Shown: positions 1-6,605, counted from the first letter of the stretch. The stretch is DNA of 12,063 nt from Prevotellaceae bacterium (GCA_031257655.1 JAIROF010000031.1:1-12063); one strand, 5' to 3'. A program made the numbers and translations. The notes: generated by a model not told the origin, from the sequence alone.

Positions 1-78
1 TTTTAGTTTTTAGTTTTTAGTTTTTAGTTTTTAGTTTTTAGTTTTTAGTTTTTAGTTTTTAGTTTTTAGTTTTTAGTT
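1..78. repeat. TTTTTAG heptamer tandem array (about 11 units)
   Basis: Perfect 7-bp tandem repeat of TTTTTAG (CTAAAAA on the other strand), about 11 copies, running off the left edge so its full length is unknown. Its inner end (59-78) is the 3' end of the methyltransferase gene: the last codons read CTA AAA ACT AAA AAC TAA. Because 7 is not a multiple of 3 and the unit contains TAA on the minus strand, the array puts a stop in all three frames within 21 nt. A perfect microsatellite-like array of this kind is expected to vary in copy number by slippage; that is inference. Confidence 0.97.
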
Positions 79-598
79 CCCTGCACACCTCCCAGAGCAC
101 CACCCCCATGCTGACGGAAACGTTGAGCGAGTGCTTTGTACCGTGCTGGGGGATTTCGAGGCATCGGTCGCAGGCGTCCACCACTTCTTGCGCAACGCCG
201 CGCACCTCGTTTCCGAAGATGAGGGCGCAGGGCTTTTTGCTGTCGAGGGTAAAGCGGTTGAGGGGGATGGCGGCTTCGGTTTGCTCCACCGCCACCAGCT
301 CGTATCCTTCGGTGCGCAGCTGCTCCACCGCCTGCATGGTGGTGGGGAAGCGCCGCCAGGCGACGGCGTTTTCGGCGCCCAGCGCCGCCTTGTGGATTTC
401 GGCGTCGGGGGGGGCGGCGCAAATGCCGCAGAGCGCAACCTCGCGAACGGCAAAGGCGTCGGCGGTGCGAAAGGCCGCGCCAATGTTGTGCCGGCTGCGG
501 AGGTTGTCCAGCACCAGCGCAACAGGACGCTTCGCCTGCCGCCGGAACTCATCGATGCTGGCGCGCCTCAGCTCTTCGTTGAGCAGCTTGCGTGGCAT
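59..598 (-). CDS. TrmH/SpoU-family (SPOUT) RNA 2'-O-methyltransferase
   Basis: A 179-residue SPOUT methyltransferase, a fold that transfers a methyl group from S-adenosylmethionine to a ribose 2'-OH of tRNA or rRNA; the target RNA cannot be read from sequence. All three family motifs are present: motif 1 around residues 30-45 (LDNLRSRHNIGAAFRTAD, with the catalytic-type Asn and Arg), motif 2 at 126-134 (LIFGNEVRG) and motif 3 at 148-162 (EIPQHGTKHSLNVSV), which forms the trefoil-knot SAM site. The ATG at 598 is preferred over an in-frame upstream ATG at 667, because the protein then starts MPRKLLNEEL as Bacteroidales homologues do and begins 5 nt after the preceding stop. It is the last gene of a three-gene minus-strand operon. 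Oddity: the final residues (LKTKN) and the stop are encoded by the TTTTTAG array, so the native C-terminus has apparently been replaced or trimmed by repeat sequence. Confidence 0.9.
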   Translation of the reverse strand: MPRKLLNEELRRASIDEFRRQAKRPVALVLDNLRSRHNIGAAFRTADAFAVREVALCGICAAPPDAEIHKAALGAENAVAWRRFPTTMQAVEQLRTEGYELVAVEQTEAAIPLNRFTLDSKKPCALIFGNEVRGVAQEVVDACDRCLEIPQHGTKHSLNVSVSMGVVLWEVCRELKTKN

Positions 599-603
599 GG
601 GCG

Positions 604-1764
604 TTAGTCGTTGCTTAAGAATTGCTCCGGGCGTATGGCCACCATCTTTCCGTGCTGGTATATCCAAAAGCGACCGCGCTGCAGCTCCTCCTTTTCGTTG
701 AGCAGGCGCACCTGCGCTACATCGGGCAGGCGCACCCTGAAGCTGCTGCTATCCTCCCCGGCAGGCGCTATGCCAACGGCGGCATACTTGCCCTCGGGGC
801 GCAGCTCCAGCGCTATGGTGTGCCCCTGCCCGTCGGAGGGCTGCACGCCCTGCTCGGCGGAGAACTTAAAGACGGGGTAGGTTGCCTGCGATGGGGTCGG
901 CGCTACGTCGTAGGTGTAGGTAGCCTCCTGCCTCACCGTTTTGCCTACAAAGAGCGCGAGGTGCTCGCTCTCCATCCGGTTGATTTCGTTCAGCGCCACC
1001 TTTAGCGCGTCGTTGCTCGAAAAGGCAATGTCCACATCGCCGGTAATGAGCTCGTACTTGCGCTTGCGCAGGCTGAAAATGAACTGCGCCACCTCCGAGG
1101 CGCGCTCCTCCTGCGTCTTGGCCTGCTGCGAAATGTGCACGGGCAGCTCCACTTCCACGACCTCCTCGTCCTCGTCCTCGTCTGCGGCTGCGGAATCTTC
1201 GACGGGCTTCCTGGGCGGCGATTTTGGCTTTACGTCACGAAACATCGCATCAATTGCCATCGTGGTGAATGGCTGCCATTCGGCAGCGTCAAAAGCGTCG
1301 GCATCGAACGCCGCTTCTGCGCGCCCAAAATTTTCGGGCAGCAGCATAAGCCCGTCCCTTCGCATTTTCAAAAAGCTGAGCGGCATGTTGCCGGCATGCT
1401 GCACCATGTAGAGGTGCCGCTCGTCGGCCTCAACGTAGGAGGTGAGCGCCGTGTGCTTGAGGTGGTAGCGCGTGCTGTTGGCCTTTTGTACGCCGGATAT
1501 GCCCAAATACTTTTCGGCGTACGCCGCGTACGGCCCGGCGCTAAAGATGCGCCGCTCCACCGTTACCGTCAGGCGCAGCACGGTGCGCGGAAGCGCGTAC
1601 ACAAAGCCGCTCGAATCTACCTGCTGCACCTTATCTATATGCTGTATGCGCAGCTCCGCTTTGGGGCGCTCGTCGTCGCCGTTCTTTTTCTTCCGCTGCG
1701 CCAACGCCGGTGAGCATAGGAACGCCAACGCCAGCAGGAGGGACAAATACTTATTCATGCTCAT
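604..1764 (-). CDS. Secreted DUF4831 family protein
   Basis: A 386-residue exported protein of unknown function. Residues 1-22 form a signal peptide (hydrophobic LSLLLALAFL, cleavage likely after ALA before Gln23). The mature part matches my recollection of DUF4831, a Bacteroidetes family: the block YALPRTVLRLTVTVERR near residues 57-73, a PYAAYAEKYLGI block near 78-89, and later LRKRKYELITGDVD near 232-245 followed by ALNEINRMESEHLALFVGK. An acidic, low-complexity stretch at about 189-206 (EDSAAADEDEDEEVVEVE) looks like a linker between two halves. ATG 1764 is used; ATG 1758 gives an equally good signal peptide, and a TTG at 1773 is less likely. The gene starts 39 nt after the nnr stop and ends 5 nt before the methyltransferase start, so the three are probably co-transcribed. 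No catalytic motif is visible and I assign no function. Confidence 0.8.
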   Translation of the reverse strand: MSMNKYLSLLLALAFLCSPALAQRKKKNGDDERPKAELRIQHIDKVQQVDSSGFVYALPRTVLRLTVTVERRIFSAGPYAAYAEKYLGISGVQKANSTRYHLKHTALTSYVEADERHLYMVQHAGNMPLSFLKMRRDGLMLLPENFGRAEAAFDADAFDAAEWQPFTTMAIDAMFRDVKPKSPPRKPVEDSAAADEDEDEEVVEVELPVHISQQAKTQEERASEVAQFIFSLRKRKYELITGDVDIAFSSNDALKVALNEINRMESEHLALFVGKTVRQEATYTYDVAPTPSQATYPVFKFSAEQGVQPSDGQGHTIALELRPEGKYAAVGIAPAGEDSSSFRVRLPDVAQVRLLNEKEELQRGRFWIYQHGKMVAIRPEQFLSND

Positions 1765-1803
1765 TTTTTGCAAGGATTTTGGGGTTTTTACTATAGAATA
1801 ATG

Positions 1804-3321
1804 TCAGAGCGCGTACAAATGCTCTATAATGTTCGTTGCCGTTATAAAGCTTTGCGCTGTTTGGGCGGCAGCGGCGTCGCCTGCCGCGCCGTGCATGTAA
1901 ACGCCGAGCAAGGCGGCCTGCTCCGGCGCGTAGCCCTGCCCCAGCAGCGCCAAGATTACGCCGGTGAGCACGTCGCCGCTACCGGCGGTGGCCATGCCGG
2001 CGTTGCCCGACGAGTTGAAGCAAACGACGCCGTTGGGCAGCGCAACAGCGGTGTGGGCGCCCTTGAGCGCTACCACCACGCCTCGCTCCTTAGCCAGCTG
2101 CTGCTGCCGAAGGAGGCGCTCCTCATCGCTTCTGCTCCGCCCCACTAACCGATCAAACTCCCCAACGTGCGGCGTAATGATGGCATTTTTGGGCAGCAGG
2201 TCGAGCAGGCGTGGGTTGTCTGCAATAATGTTGAGCGCATCGGCGTCGACTACGGTACGCGCCGGCGGGGCGACCCGCAGCAGCTCCTCCAGCGCGGCGG
2301 CTACAGGGCGGCTGCGGCCTATGCCGCACCCTACGGCGAGCGCGCTGTAGCGGCTCACGTCCACGTCCCGAAGGCTCGTAAGGCAGCGCTCATCCTCGTC
2401 AACGCTAAGCACCGCCTCCGGCGCGGCAACCTGCATAACGCCTGCGCCGCACGCGGGCACGTGCGCCGTGAGCGCGCCGGCGCCGGCGTGGCAGCACGCG
2501 CGGGCGGCCAGCACGGCGGCTCCCATCATGCCCTGCGACCCGGCCACGAGCAGGCAGCGACCGTAGTCGCCCTTGTGCGAAAACTTTTTGCGCGGGCGCA
2601 CCAGCTCCCGGGCGTCGGCCTGCGTGAAGTAGCGGTACGGCGACGCTACCCTGTCGATGGCGTCGGGGTGCAGCCCGATGTTGAGCACGCGCAGCTCGCC
2701 GGCAAAGTCCCCCAGCGCAGGAAGCATCATGGAGAGCTTGGGCGCGTTGAGCGTGAAGGTATGCCGGGCCTGCACCACCGCGCCGGCATCCTCCACCGCG
2801 CCGCCGTCGGACGGCATGCCCGACGGAATATCCACCGCCAGCACGCAGCTGCCGCTGCCGTTGATACGCTGCACCAGCTGCCGCTCGTAGCCCGCAAGCG
2901 GACGGCTTAGCCCCGTTCCAAACAGCGCATCCACCAGCAGGCCGTCGGCGTGGACCTCGGGCAGGCAGTCTGCGCTCACCTGCTCGCACCGCACCGCCCG
3001 ATGACGCCTCACCTTTTCATAAAAAAACGCCGCCTCTGCGCACAGCTCCTCCGGCGGATAGCACAGCAGCACGCGCAGGCCGACAGCCCCGCTATCCGCC
3101 AGCGCAAGCGCCAGCGCCAGCGCCAGCGCAAGCCCGTCGGCGCCGTTCTTTCCCTTGCCGCAAGCAATGTCCACGCGCTCCCGCTGCGGAAATTGCTGCG
3201 CTATCGCACGCGCCAAAACCTCCCCTACCCGACCTACCAGCCCCTCGGGGGAAATTGGCTCGTGGGCTATGGTGTAGCTATCTACAAGCTGAATGTCAGA
3301 GGACTTAAGTATTTTCAGCAT
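1804..3321 (-). CDS. nnr: Bifunctional NAD(P)HX epimerase / ADP-dependent NAD(P)HX dehydratase
   Basis: A 505-residue cytoplasmic fusion enzyme that repairs hydrated NAD(P)H: the N-terminal YjeF_N-type domain (about 1-225) epimerises R- to S-NAD(P)HX and the C-terminal ribokinase-like domain (about 235-505) dehydrates S-NAD(P)HX using ADP. Epimerase marks: GKGKNGADG at 55-63, VDALFGTGLSRPL at 130-142 and VDIPSGMPSDGG at 163-174. Dehydratase marks are all intact: HKGDYG 249-254, DADALN 359-364, TPHVGEF 383-389, KGAHT 420-424, NAGMATAGSGD 440-450 and HGAAGD 477-482. Two oddities in the epimerase half: the usual GNNGGDG loop reads GKNGADG, and it runs straight into a six-fold Leu-Ala repeat (64-75) encoded by a hexanucleotide repeat. 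ATG 3321 fits the family N-terminus and lies about 40 nt from a good -7 element. First gene of the minus-strand operon. Confidence 0.95.
   Translation of the reverse strand: MLKILKSSDIQLVDSYTIAHEPISPEGLVGRVGEVLARAIAQQFPQRERVDIACGKGKNGADGLALALALALALADSGAVGLRVLLCYPPEELCAEAAFFYEKVRRHRAVRCEQVSADCLPEVHADGLLVDALFGTGLSRPLAGYERQLVQRINGSGSCVLAVDIPSGMPSDGGAVEDAGAVVQARHTFTLNAPKLSMMLPALGDFAGELRVLNIGLHPDAIDRVASPYRYFTQADARELVRPRKKFSHKGDYGRCLLVAGSQGMMGAAVLAARACCHAGAGALTAHVPACGAGVMQVAAPEAVLSVDEDERCLTSLRDVDVSRYSALAVGCGIGRSRPVAAALEELLRVAPPARTVVDADALNIIADNPRLLDLLPKNAIITPHVGEFDRLVGRSRSDEERLLRQQQLAKERGVVVALKGAHTAVALPNGVVCFNSSGNAGMATAGSGDVLTGVILALLGQGYAPEQAALLGVYMHGAAGDAAAAQTAQSFITATNIIEHLYAL
3099..3134. repeat. 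In-frame hexanucleotide repeat coding for (Leu-Ala)6
   Basis: Six tandem 6-bp units, CCAGCG or CAAGCG on the plus strand (the last ends CAAGCC), lying inside nnr. Read on the minus strand they give CTT/CTG-GCG pairs, i.e. six Leu-Ala dipeptides at residues 64-75. Gain or loss of a unit would keep the frame, so this is a site of tolerated length change inside the Rossmann-like epimerase domain. The family normally has about eight residues here before the turn, so two extra units is a plausible reading. Confidence 0.9.
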
Positions 3322-3361
3322 AAATTTGTTAACTTGCTCGGTGTAGTCAGCTCATTTTTTT

Positions 3362-3369
3362 TACCTTTG
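3362..3369 (+). promoter_or_regulatory. Bacteroidetes -7 element for the POT transporter
   Basis: TACCTTTG is an exact match to the Bacteroidetes TAnnTTTG -7 consensus. Transcription would start near 3376, giving a leader of about 50 nt before ATG 3429. The -33 side is weak: the nearest TTG is 3334-3336, 25 bp upstream, a little farther than the usual ~17-23 bp. Confidence 0.6.
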
Positions 3370-3377
3370 CAAAGGTA
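3370..3377 (-). promoter_or_regulatory. Bacteroidetes -7 element for the nnr operon
   Basis: The minus strand reads TACCTTTG, the mirror image of the element serving the opposite gene and directly abutting it. Transcription would start near 3363, giving a leader of about 40 nt before the nnr ATG. A TTTG on the minus strand (3405-3408) is the nearest -33 candidate, 27 bp away, so again the spacing is long. Confidence 0.55.
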
Positions 3378-3428
3378 AAAAATAAATTACACCCACGCGA
3401 CTTACAAATCATTTAAACCAAAAAATCT

Positions 3429-5426
3429 ATGTTCAAGAGTCATCCCAAGGGGCTATTAGTATTAGCTCTGACCAACATGGGCGAGCGATTTGGCTACTAC
3501 ACCATGCTGGCAATCTTAACCCTTTACATGCAGGCAAAGTTTGGGCTTTCCTCGTCGGCAACAAGCCTTATCTACGGAACGTTTCTGGGGCTGGTCTACT
3601 TTTTGCCGCTGCTGGGCGGTTTTTTTGCCGACAAGGTGCTGGGCTACGGAAAAACTATCCTGCTGGGCGTGTTTGTTATGTTTGCCGGCTACCTGCTGCT
3701 CGCTGCGCCAAGCGAAGCCAACGCCACCGGAGAAATCATGATGTACGGCGCGCTGGCCTTAATCGCCCTGGGTACCGGATTCTTTAAGGGAAACCTGCAG
3801 GTGCTGGTGGGCAACCTCTACGAATCGAACCTCTACAAGGCAAAGCGCGATGTGGCGTTCTCCATTTTTTACATGTTCATCAACATTGGCGCCTTCTTTG
3901 CCCCAGGCGTGGCCAACAGCATCAACAACGCCTTCCTGGCAAAGGACAGCTTTACTTACGACGCCTCTATCGCCAAAAGCTACGTGGCGCTCAACGACCG
4001 GGTGGTCGACGAGGCGGCGTTTACCGCCAAAGCGTTTGCCGACGTTTCCGGTGCGCTGACGGCGGAAGACAGCGCCAAGGTGGTGAAAAAGGCTAAGCGG
4101 AGCGAGGGCGTTATGTTTCAGGCCGACAGGCAGGAGTACCTCTTCAAGCTGAAAGCCGCCGGGCTGCACCAGCTGACGATGGCGGGAAAGCTCGCCGGCA
4201 ACGATGCGCTGCAAGTCTCCGCAGCCGACTACGCGCTGATCGGCAGCCGGCACCCCGGCGATGCGGCAATGGCGGCCGCCGTGAGGGACAGGATAGAGCA
4301 CGCGAGCGTACCGCCAAACGTCTTTGCCGGCGCCGAGGCTTCGCAAGATTTTGCCGTCGCCTTTGGAGCCTACTACGTGGCCAACGCGCTGAGCAAGTCG
4401 TACAGCTTGGCCTTTGCCGTGGCCTGCATCAGCCTGCTGGCGTCGGTGCTGATATTTTTGATATTCAGGAAAACGTGGAAGCCCGTCGACAAAACCCACC
4501 GGCAGCAGCTCTCGGAGGCCGCAAAAACCGGAAAAAAGGACGAGCAGCTCCTTATCCTTTCGCCGGCAGAGGTCAGGGAGCGAATTATTGCGCTGTTCCT
4601 CGTGTTCTTTGTGGTGATATTCTTCTGGATGTCGTTTCACCAAAACGGGCTTTGCATGACCTACTTTGCCCGCGACTACACGCAAAGCCGCATATCGCCC
4701 CTGCTCAACATGGCGTTTTCGCTGCTGGCCATCATTCCGTTTATCGTGTTTGTGTACGGCATTTACCTCTCCACCATAGGGCTGTTTGGCGGCAAGCGCA
4801 ACGCCAAGGCAGGCGTGGCGCTCATCCTGCTGGGCATTGCCGGGCTGGTGGCGGACTACTTTGTGGACGTCAAGAGCGTTGCCGGCTCGCTCAGCAGCAT
4901 GGTGACCATAACGCCGCAAATTTTCCAGCAGTTCAACCCGCTGTTCATCATCCTGCTCACGCCGCTCTCCGTGGGGCTGTTCACCTACCTGGCGGGCAAA
5001 TCCAAGGAGCCGTCTGCGCCCCGCAAGATTGGGTACGGAATGTTTTTGGCCGCCGTTGGGTTTATCATCCTCCTGGTAGCCTCCGTCGGGCTTCCCGCAC
5101 CGGCGGACGTCAACGGCGTTTCGGACACGCTGGTGTCGCCCGCGTGGCTCATCGGGACTTACCTCGTGCTCACCCTGGCGGAGCTCTTCCTGAGCCCCAT
5201 GGGCATTTCGTTTGTGTCGAAGGTGGCGCCGCCGCAGTACAAGGGCATGATGCAGGGCGGATGGTTTGCAGCAACCGCCATCGGCAACCTGCTGGTGGGC
5301 GTGCTGGGCGCATTCTGGGATAAGCTACCCCTCGTCGCCTTCTGGGGCGTGCTCATCATCTGCTGCCTGCTCTCCGCCCTGTTCATATTCTCCATCATGA
5401 AAAGGCTCGAAAGGGCGACGAACTAA
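3429..5426 (+). CDS. POT/PTR2-family proton-dependent oligopeptide transporter with long periplasmic insertion
   Basis: A 665-residue inner-membrane MFS protein of the proton-coupled oligopeptide transporter family, probably importing di- or tripeptides. Family marks in order: NMGERFGYY at 16-24 in the first helix, GGFFADKVLGYG at 63-74 in the loop after helix 2, GTGFFKGN at 115-122, and the PTR signature FYMFINIG at 147-154. The second half has the expected FFW...FHQNG (398-407) and further helices to the end. Two oddities: the usual ExxER reads NMGER, so the first Glu is Asn (as I recall in other Bacteroidetes homologues), and about 150 mostly polar residues (roughly 165-323) separate helix 5 from helix 6, where family members have a short periplasmic loop. 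That explains the length compared with the usual 450-550. A charged cytoplasmic linker lies at about 348-380. It is alone on its strand, with its own -7 element upstream. Confidence 0.93.
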   Translation: MFKSHPKGLLVLALTNMGERFGYYTMLAILTLYMQAKFGLSSSATSLIYGTFLGLVYFLPLLGGFFADKVLGYGKTILLGVFVMFAGYLLLAAPSEANATGEIMMYGALALIALGTGFFKGNLQVLVGNLYESNLYKAKRDVAFSIFYMFINIGAFFAPGVANSINNAFLAKDSFTYDASIAKSYVALNDRVVDEAAFTAKAFADVSGALTAEDSAKVVKKAKRSEGVMFQADRQEYLFKLKAAGLHQLTMAGKLAGNDALQVSAADYALIGSRHPGDAAMAAAVRDRIEHASVPPNVFAGAEASQDFAVAFGAYYVANALSKSYSLAFAVACISLLASVLIFLIFRKTWKPVDKTHRQQLSEAAKTGKKDEQLLILSPAEVRERIIALFLVFFVVIFFWMSFHQNGLCMTYFARDYTQSRISPLLNMAFSLLAIIPFIVFVYGIYLSTIGLFGGKRNAKAGVALILLGIAGLVADYFVDVKSVAGSLSSMVTITPQIFQQFNPLFIILLTPLSVGLFTYLAGKSKEPSAPRKIGYGMFLAAVGFIILLVASVGLPAPADVNGVSDTLVSPAWLIGTYLVLTLAELFLSPMGISFVSKVAPPQYKGMMQGGWFAATAIGNLLVGVLGAFWDKLPLVAFWGVLIICCLLSALFIFSIMKRLERATN

Positions 5427-5450
5427 TGCAAAATGCAGAATGCAAAATGG
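5427..5450. repeat. TGCAAAA-type heptamer array abutting the POT stop codon
   Basis: Three 7-bp units, TGCAAAA, TGCAGAA, TGCAAAA, followed by TGG. The first base of the array directly follows the TAA stop (5424-5426). It leads straight into the inverted-repeat element that starts at 5450. Confidence 0.8.
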
Positions 5451-5752
5451 GCTAATTCTTTTTTTGAGGCGCTATGAAAAATTGGTATAGCATTGGAAAG
5501 GTAACCTTATTTATACCTAATTTTTCTAACAAAACAACCTCAGTAGCAACGAGTTGGCAAACCACAATCCAACCTCATTACCTCATTTTCCGTTTGCTCG
5601 CCTCCCAATTTTCGACATCTGTCCGCAAGTATTCGTTAATAATGAGGTAATGAGGTCGTTATATATTGTTGCTCGTTTGGCTACTGAGGTTGTTTTGTTG
5701 TTAAAATTAGGTGTAACCGAGCGTAGTGAGCACCTCAAAAAAAGAATTAGCC
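5450..5752. mobile_element. About 300-bp nested inverted-repeat element (MITE-like, no transposase)
   Basis: The ends are perfect 20-bp inverted repeats, GGCTAATTCTTTTTTTGAGG at 5450-5469 and its complement at 5733-5752, extending to 24 bp with one mismatch. Inside are two more perfect pairs in the same nested order: AACAAAACAACCTCAGTAGC (5528-5547 with 5680-5699, flanked by an imperfect ACCTAATTTT pair) and CCTCATTACCTCATT (5573-5587 with 5641-5655). The central loop is about 53 nt and the left arm is about 25 nt longer than the right. It therefore could fold as one long imperfect hairpin. It contains no convincing gene; the short open frames across it are by-products. Non-autonomous transposable element or large dispersed palindrome are the likeliest readings. 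I see no clear target-site duplication. Confidence 0.65.
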
Positions 5753-5864
5753 GTTTTTTTGAAGGCATGCCCTGCTCCGGCATTTTGTAAGCATCAGGGG
5801 GGGGCAACAGGGTAAGGGCGCAATGCCCTTCGCGCTAACGGCCAATGGGCACACCGAAAAACCT
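5753..5864. other. Non-coding stretch downstream of yraN with small palindromes
   Basis: This is the 3' side of yraN (minus strand) and the right flank of the inverted-repeat element. It holds a GGCATGCC palindrome (5764-5771), a run of eight G (5797-5804) and a small hairpin AAGGGC-GCAAT-GCCCTT (5814-5830). None is followed by a U-run in the yraN direction, so no intrinsic terminator can be called. No gene is seen. Confidence 0.5.
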
Positions 5865-6227
5865 CTACCTTGCGGTCGGGTAAAATGCGTCCGGCAGGTA
5901 CTCTACCTCGCTTTTGTCGCCGCTCGTCACCACGGTAATGATGTCGAACTGCACGTCGCAGTCTATGCCAAACCGCTGGACGTAGGCGTTGGCCGCTGCC
6001 ACCGTATGCTGCTGCTTGCGCCGGTCAACGCTCGCCTGCGGCTCTACCAGAAAGCTTGCGCGGCGCGTTTTGACCTCAACGATGTGCAGCGTTTTCCCTT
6101 TTTGCGCCACAATGTCCAGCTCCTTGTGACCCCACCGCCAGTTGGCGTCGCGAATGGCGAACCCGTGCGCCAGCAGGTAGGCTTTGGCGGCTTCCTCGCC
6201 GCGTTTCCCGAAATCAATAGTGTTCAT
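5865..6227 (-). CDS. yraN: YraN/UPF0102 family endonuclease-like protein
   Basis: A 120-residue cytoplasmic protein of the YraN (UPF0102) family, which has a restriction-endonuclease-like PD-(D/E)XK fold; its cellular job is not well established. The order of conserved blocks is typical: GKRGEEAAKAYLLAHGF at 7-23, NWRWGHKELDIVA at 29-41 with Glu36 and Asp38, and the core HIVEVKTRR at 48-56 with Glu51 and Lys53 as the presumed metal/catalytic pair, then Q-rich and DVQFDIITVV near 91-100. Length matches the family. ATG 6227 fits the family start, and a TACCTTTG -7 element lies about 30 nt upstream. The gene stands alone and is divergent from the antitoxin gene. Confidence 0.92.
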   Translation of the reverse strand: MNTIDFGKRGEEAAKAYLLAHGFAIRDANWRWGHKELDIVAQKGKTLHIVEVKTRRASFLVEPQASVDRRKQQHTVAAANAYVQRFGIDCDVQFDIITVVTSGDKSEVEYLPDAFYPTAR

Positions 6228-6255
6228 AAGCGTTGTATGGATGGTTGCTGTGCGG

Positions 6256-6263
6256 CAAAGGTA
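6256..6263 (-). promoter_or_regulatory. Bacteroidetes -7 element for yraN
   Basis: The minus strand reads TACCTTTG, an exact TAnnTTTG match and the same octamer as at nnr and the transporter. It would give a leader of about 20 nt before ATG 6227. No TTTG is found at the expected -33 distance. Confidence 0.5.
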
Positions 6264-6287
6264 TGCATTTTTTCTTTTTCCATTTAA

Positions 6288-6319
6288 TTTGATTATTGAA
6301 AATAATTGTCGTACATTTG
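6288..6319 (+). promoter_or_regulatory. Bacteroidetes promoter for the antitoxin gene
   Basis: TTTG at 6288-6291, a 20-bp spacer, then TACATTTG at 6312-6319. This is the best full match in the window to the Bacteroidetes -33/-7 consensus. Transcription would start near 6326, about 20 nt before ATG 6345. YefM-type antitoxins often repress their own promoter, so autoregulation here is plausible but no operator is obvious. Confidence 0.7.
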
Positions 6320-6344
6320 CGCTGCAACTATTTTTAGTACAGCC

Positions 6345-6605
6345 ATGAACAATAATATAATATTAGGCTATCAAGAGTTTACTCGTAATATGGAAAAATG
6401 GCTCGACAAGTCATCGAATGACAAAGTAAGCATTATCGTAAACCGCTCGAAGAGAGAAGATGTAATAGTCCTTCCCATAAGCGAGTATAATAGCTTGGAA
6501 AAAACGGCTTATTTGCTTAGAAGCGCTGCCAACGCCGAGCATTTATTGCGCGGCATGGAAGCTGTGCGTAGGGTAGCCGAAAATGGCGAGGAGAGTAGAG
6601 CGTGA
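6345..6605 (+). CDS. Orphan type II antitoxin, YefM/Phd family
   Basis: An 86-residue DNA-binding antitoxin of the Phd/YefM superfamily. The N-terminal half (about 1-50) has the family pattern YQEFTRNMEKWLDK...VSIIVNRSKREDVIVLPISEYNSLEKTAYLLRS; the stretch EYNSLEKTAYLLRSAANAEHL at about 47-67 is close to E. coli YefM, whose partner is the RNase toxin YoeB. The C-terminal tail (from about 68) would be the toxin-neutralising part. ATG 6345 is chosen because it follows the promoter at the right distance; an earlier in-frame ATG at 6306 would lie upstream of the -7 element. No toxin gene is found on either side: downstream only 130 nt precede the next gene, and upstream is yraN. A GTG overlapping the stop (6602-6604) opens a frame that ends after seven codons. 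The gene is clearly more AT-rich than its neighbours, consistent with horizontal acquisition. Confidence 0.88.
   Translation: MNNNIILGYQEFTRNMEKWLDKSSNDKVSIIVNRSKREDVIVLPISEYNSLEKTAYLLRSAANAEHLLRGMEAVRRVAENGEESRA

Larger units (their letters stand above)
3357..3382. promoter_or_regulatory. Perfect 26-bp palindrome at the divergent nnr / POT promoter
   Basis: The 26 bases are exactly self-complementary about the 3369/3370 junction: a T-run, ACCTTTG, CAAAGGT, an A-run. It sits between the divergent starts of nnr (3321) and the transporter (3429) and contains one -7 element on each strand. It could be a symmetric bidirectional promoter, a dimeric regulator operator, or both. It is not a good intrinsic terminator on either strand, because transcripts would have U before the stem and A after it. 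Confidence 0.75.

Noticed and set aside
599..667. Upstream start for the RNA methyltransferase
   Set aside because: It would overlap the preceding gene and add residues absent from the family; ATG 598 fits the homologues and the operon spacing.
3759..4919. Long open frame antisense to the POT transporter, and a similar one antisense to nnr (2167-2910)
   Set aside because: Both lie opposite genes with full family motifs, give low-complexity Arg/His-rich translations, and are explained by GC-rich codon use.
5554..5807. Short open frames on both strands within and just past the inverted-repeat element (74-78 codons)
   Set aside because: They run through the repeat arms and loop, show no recognisable motif, and lie on both strands of the same DNA, as expected by chance.
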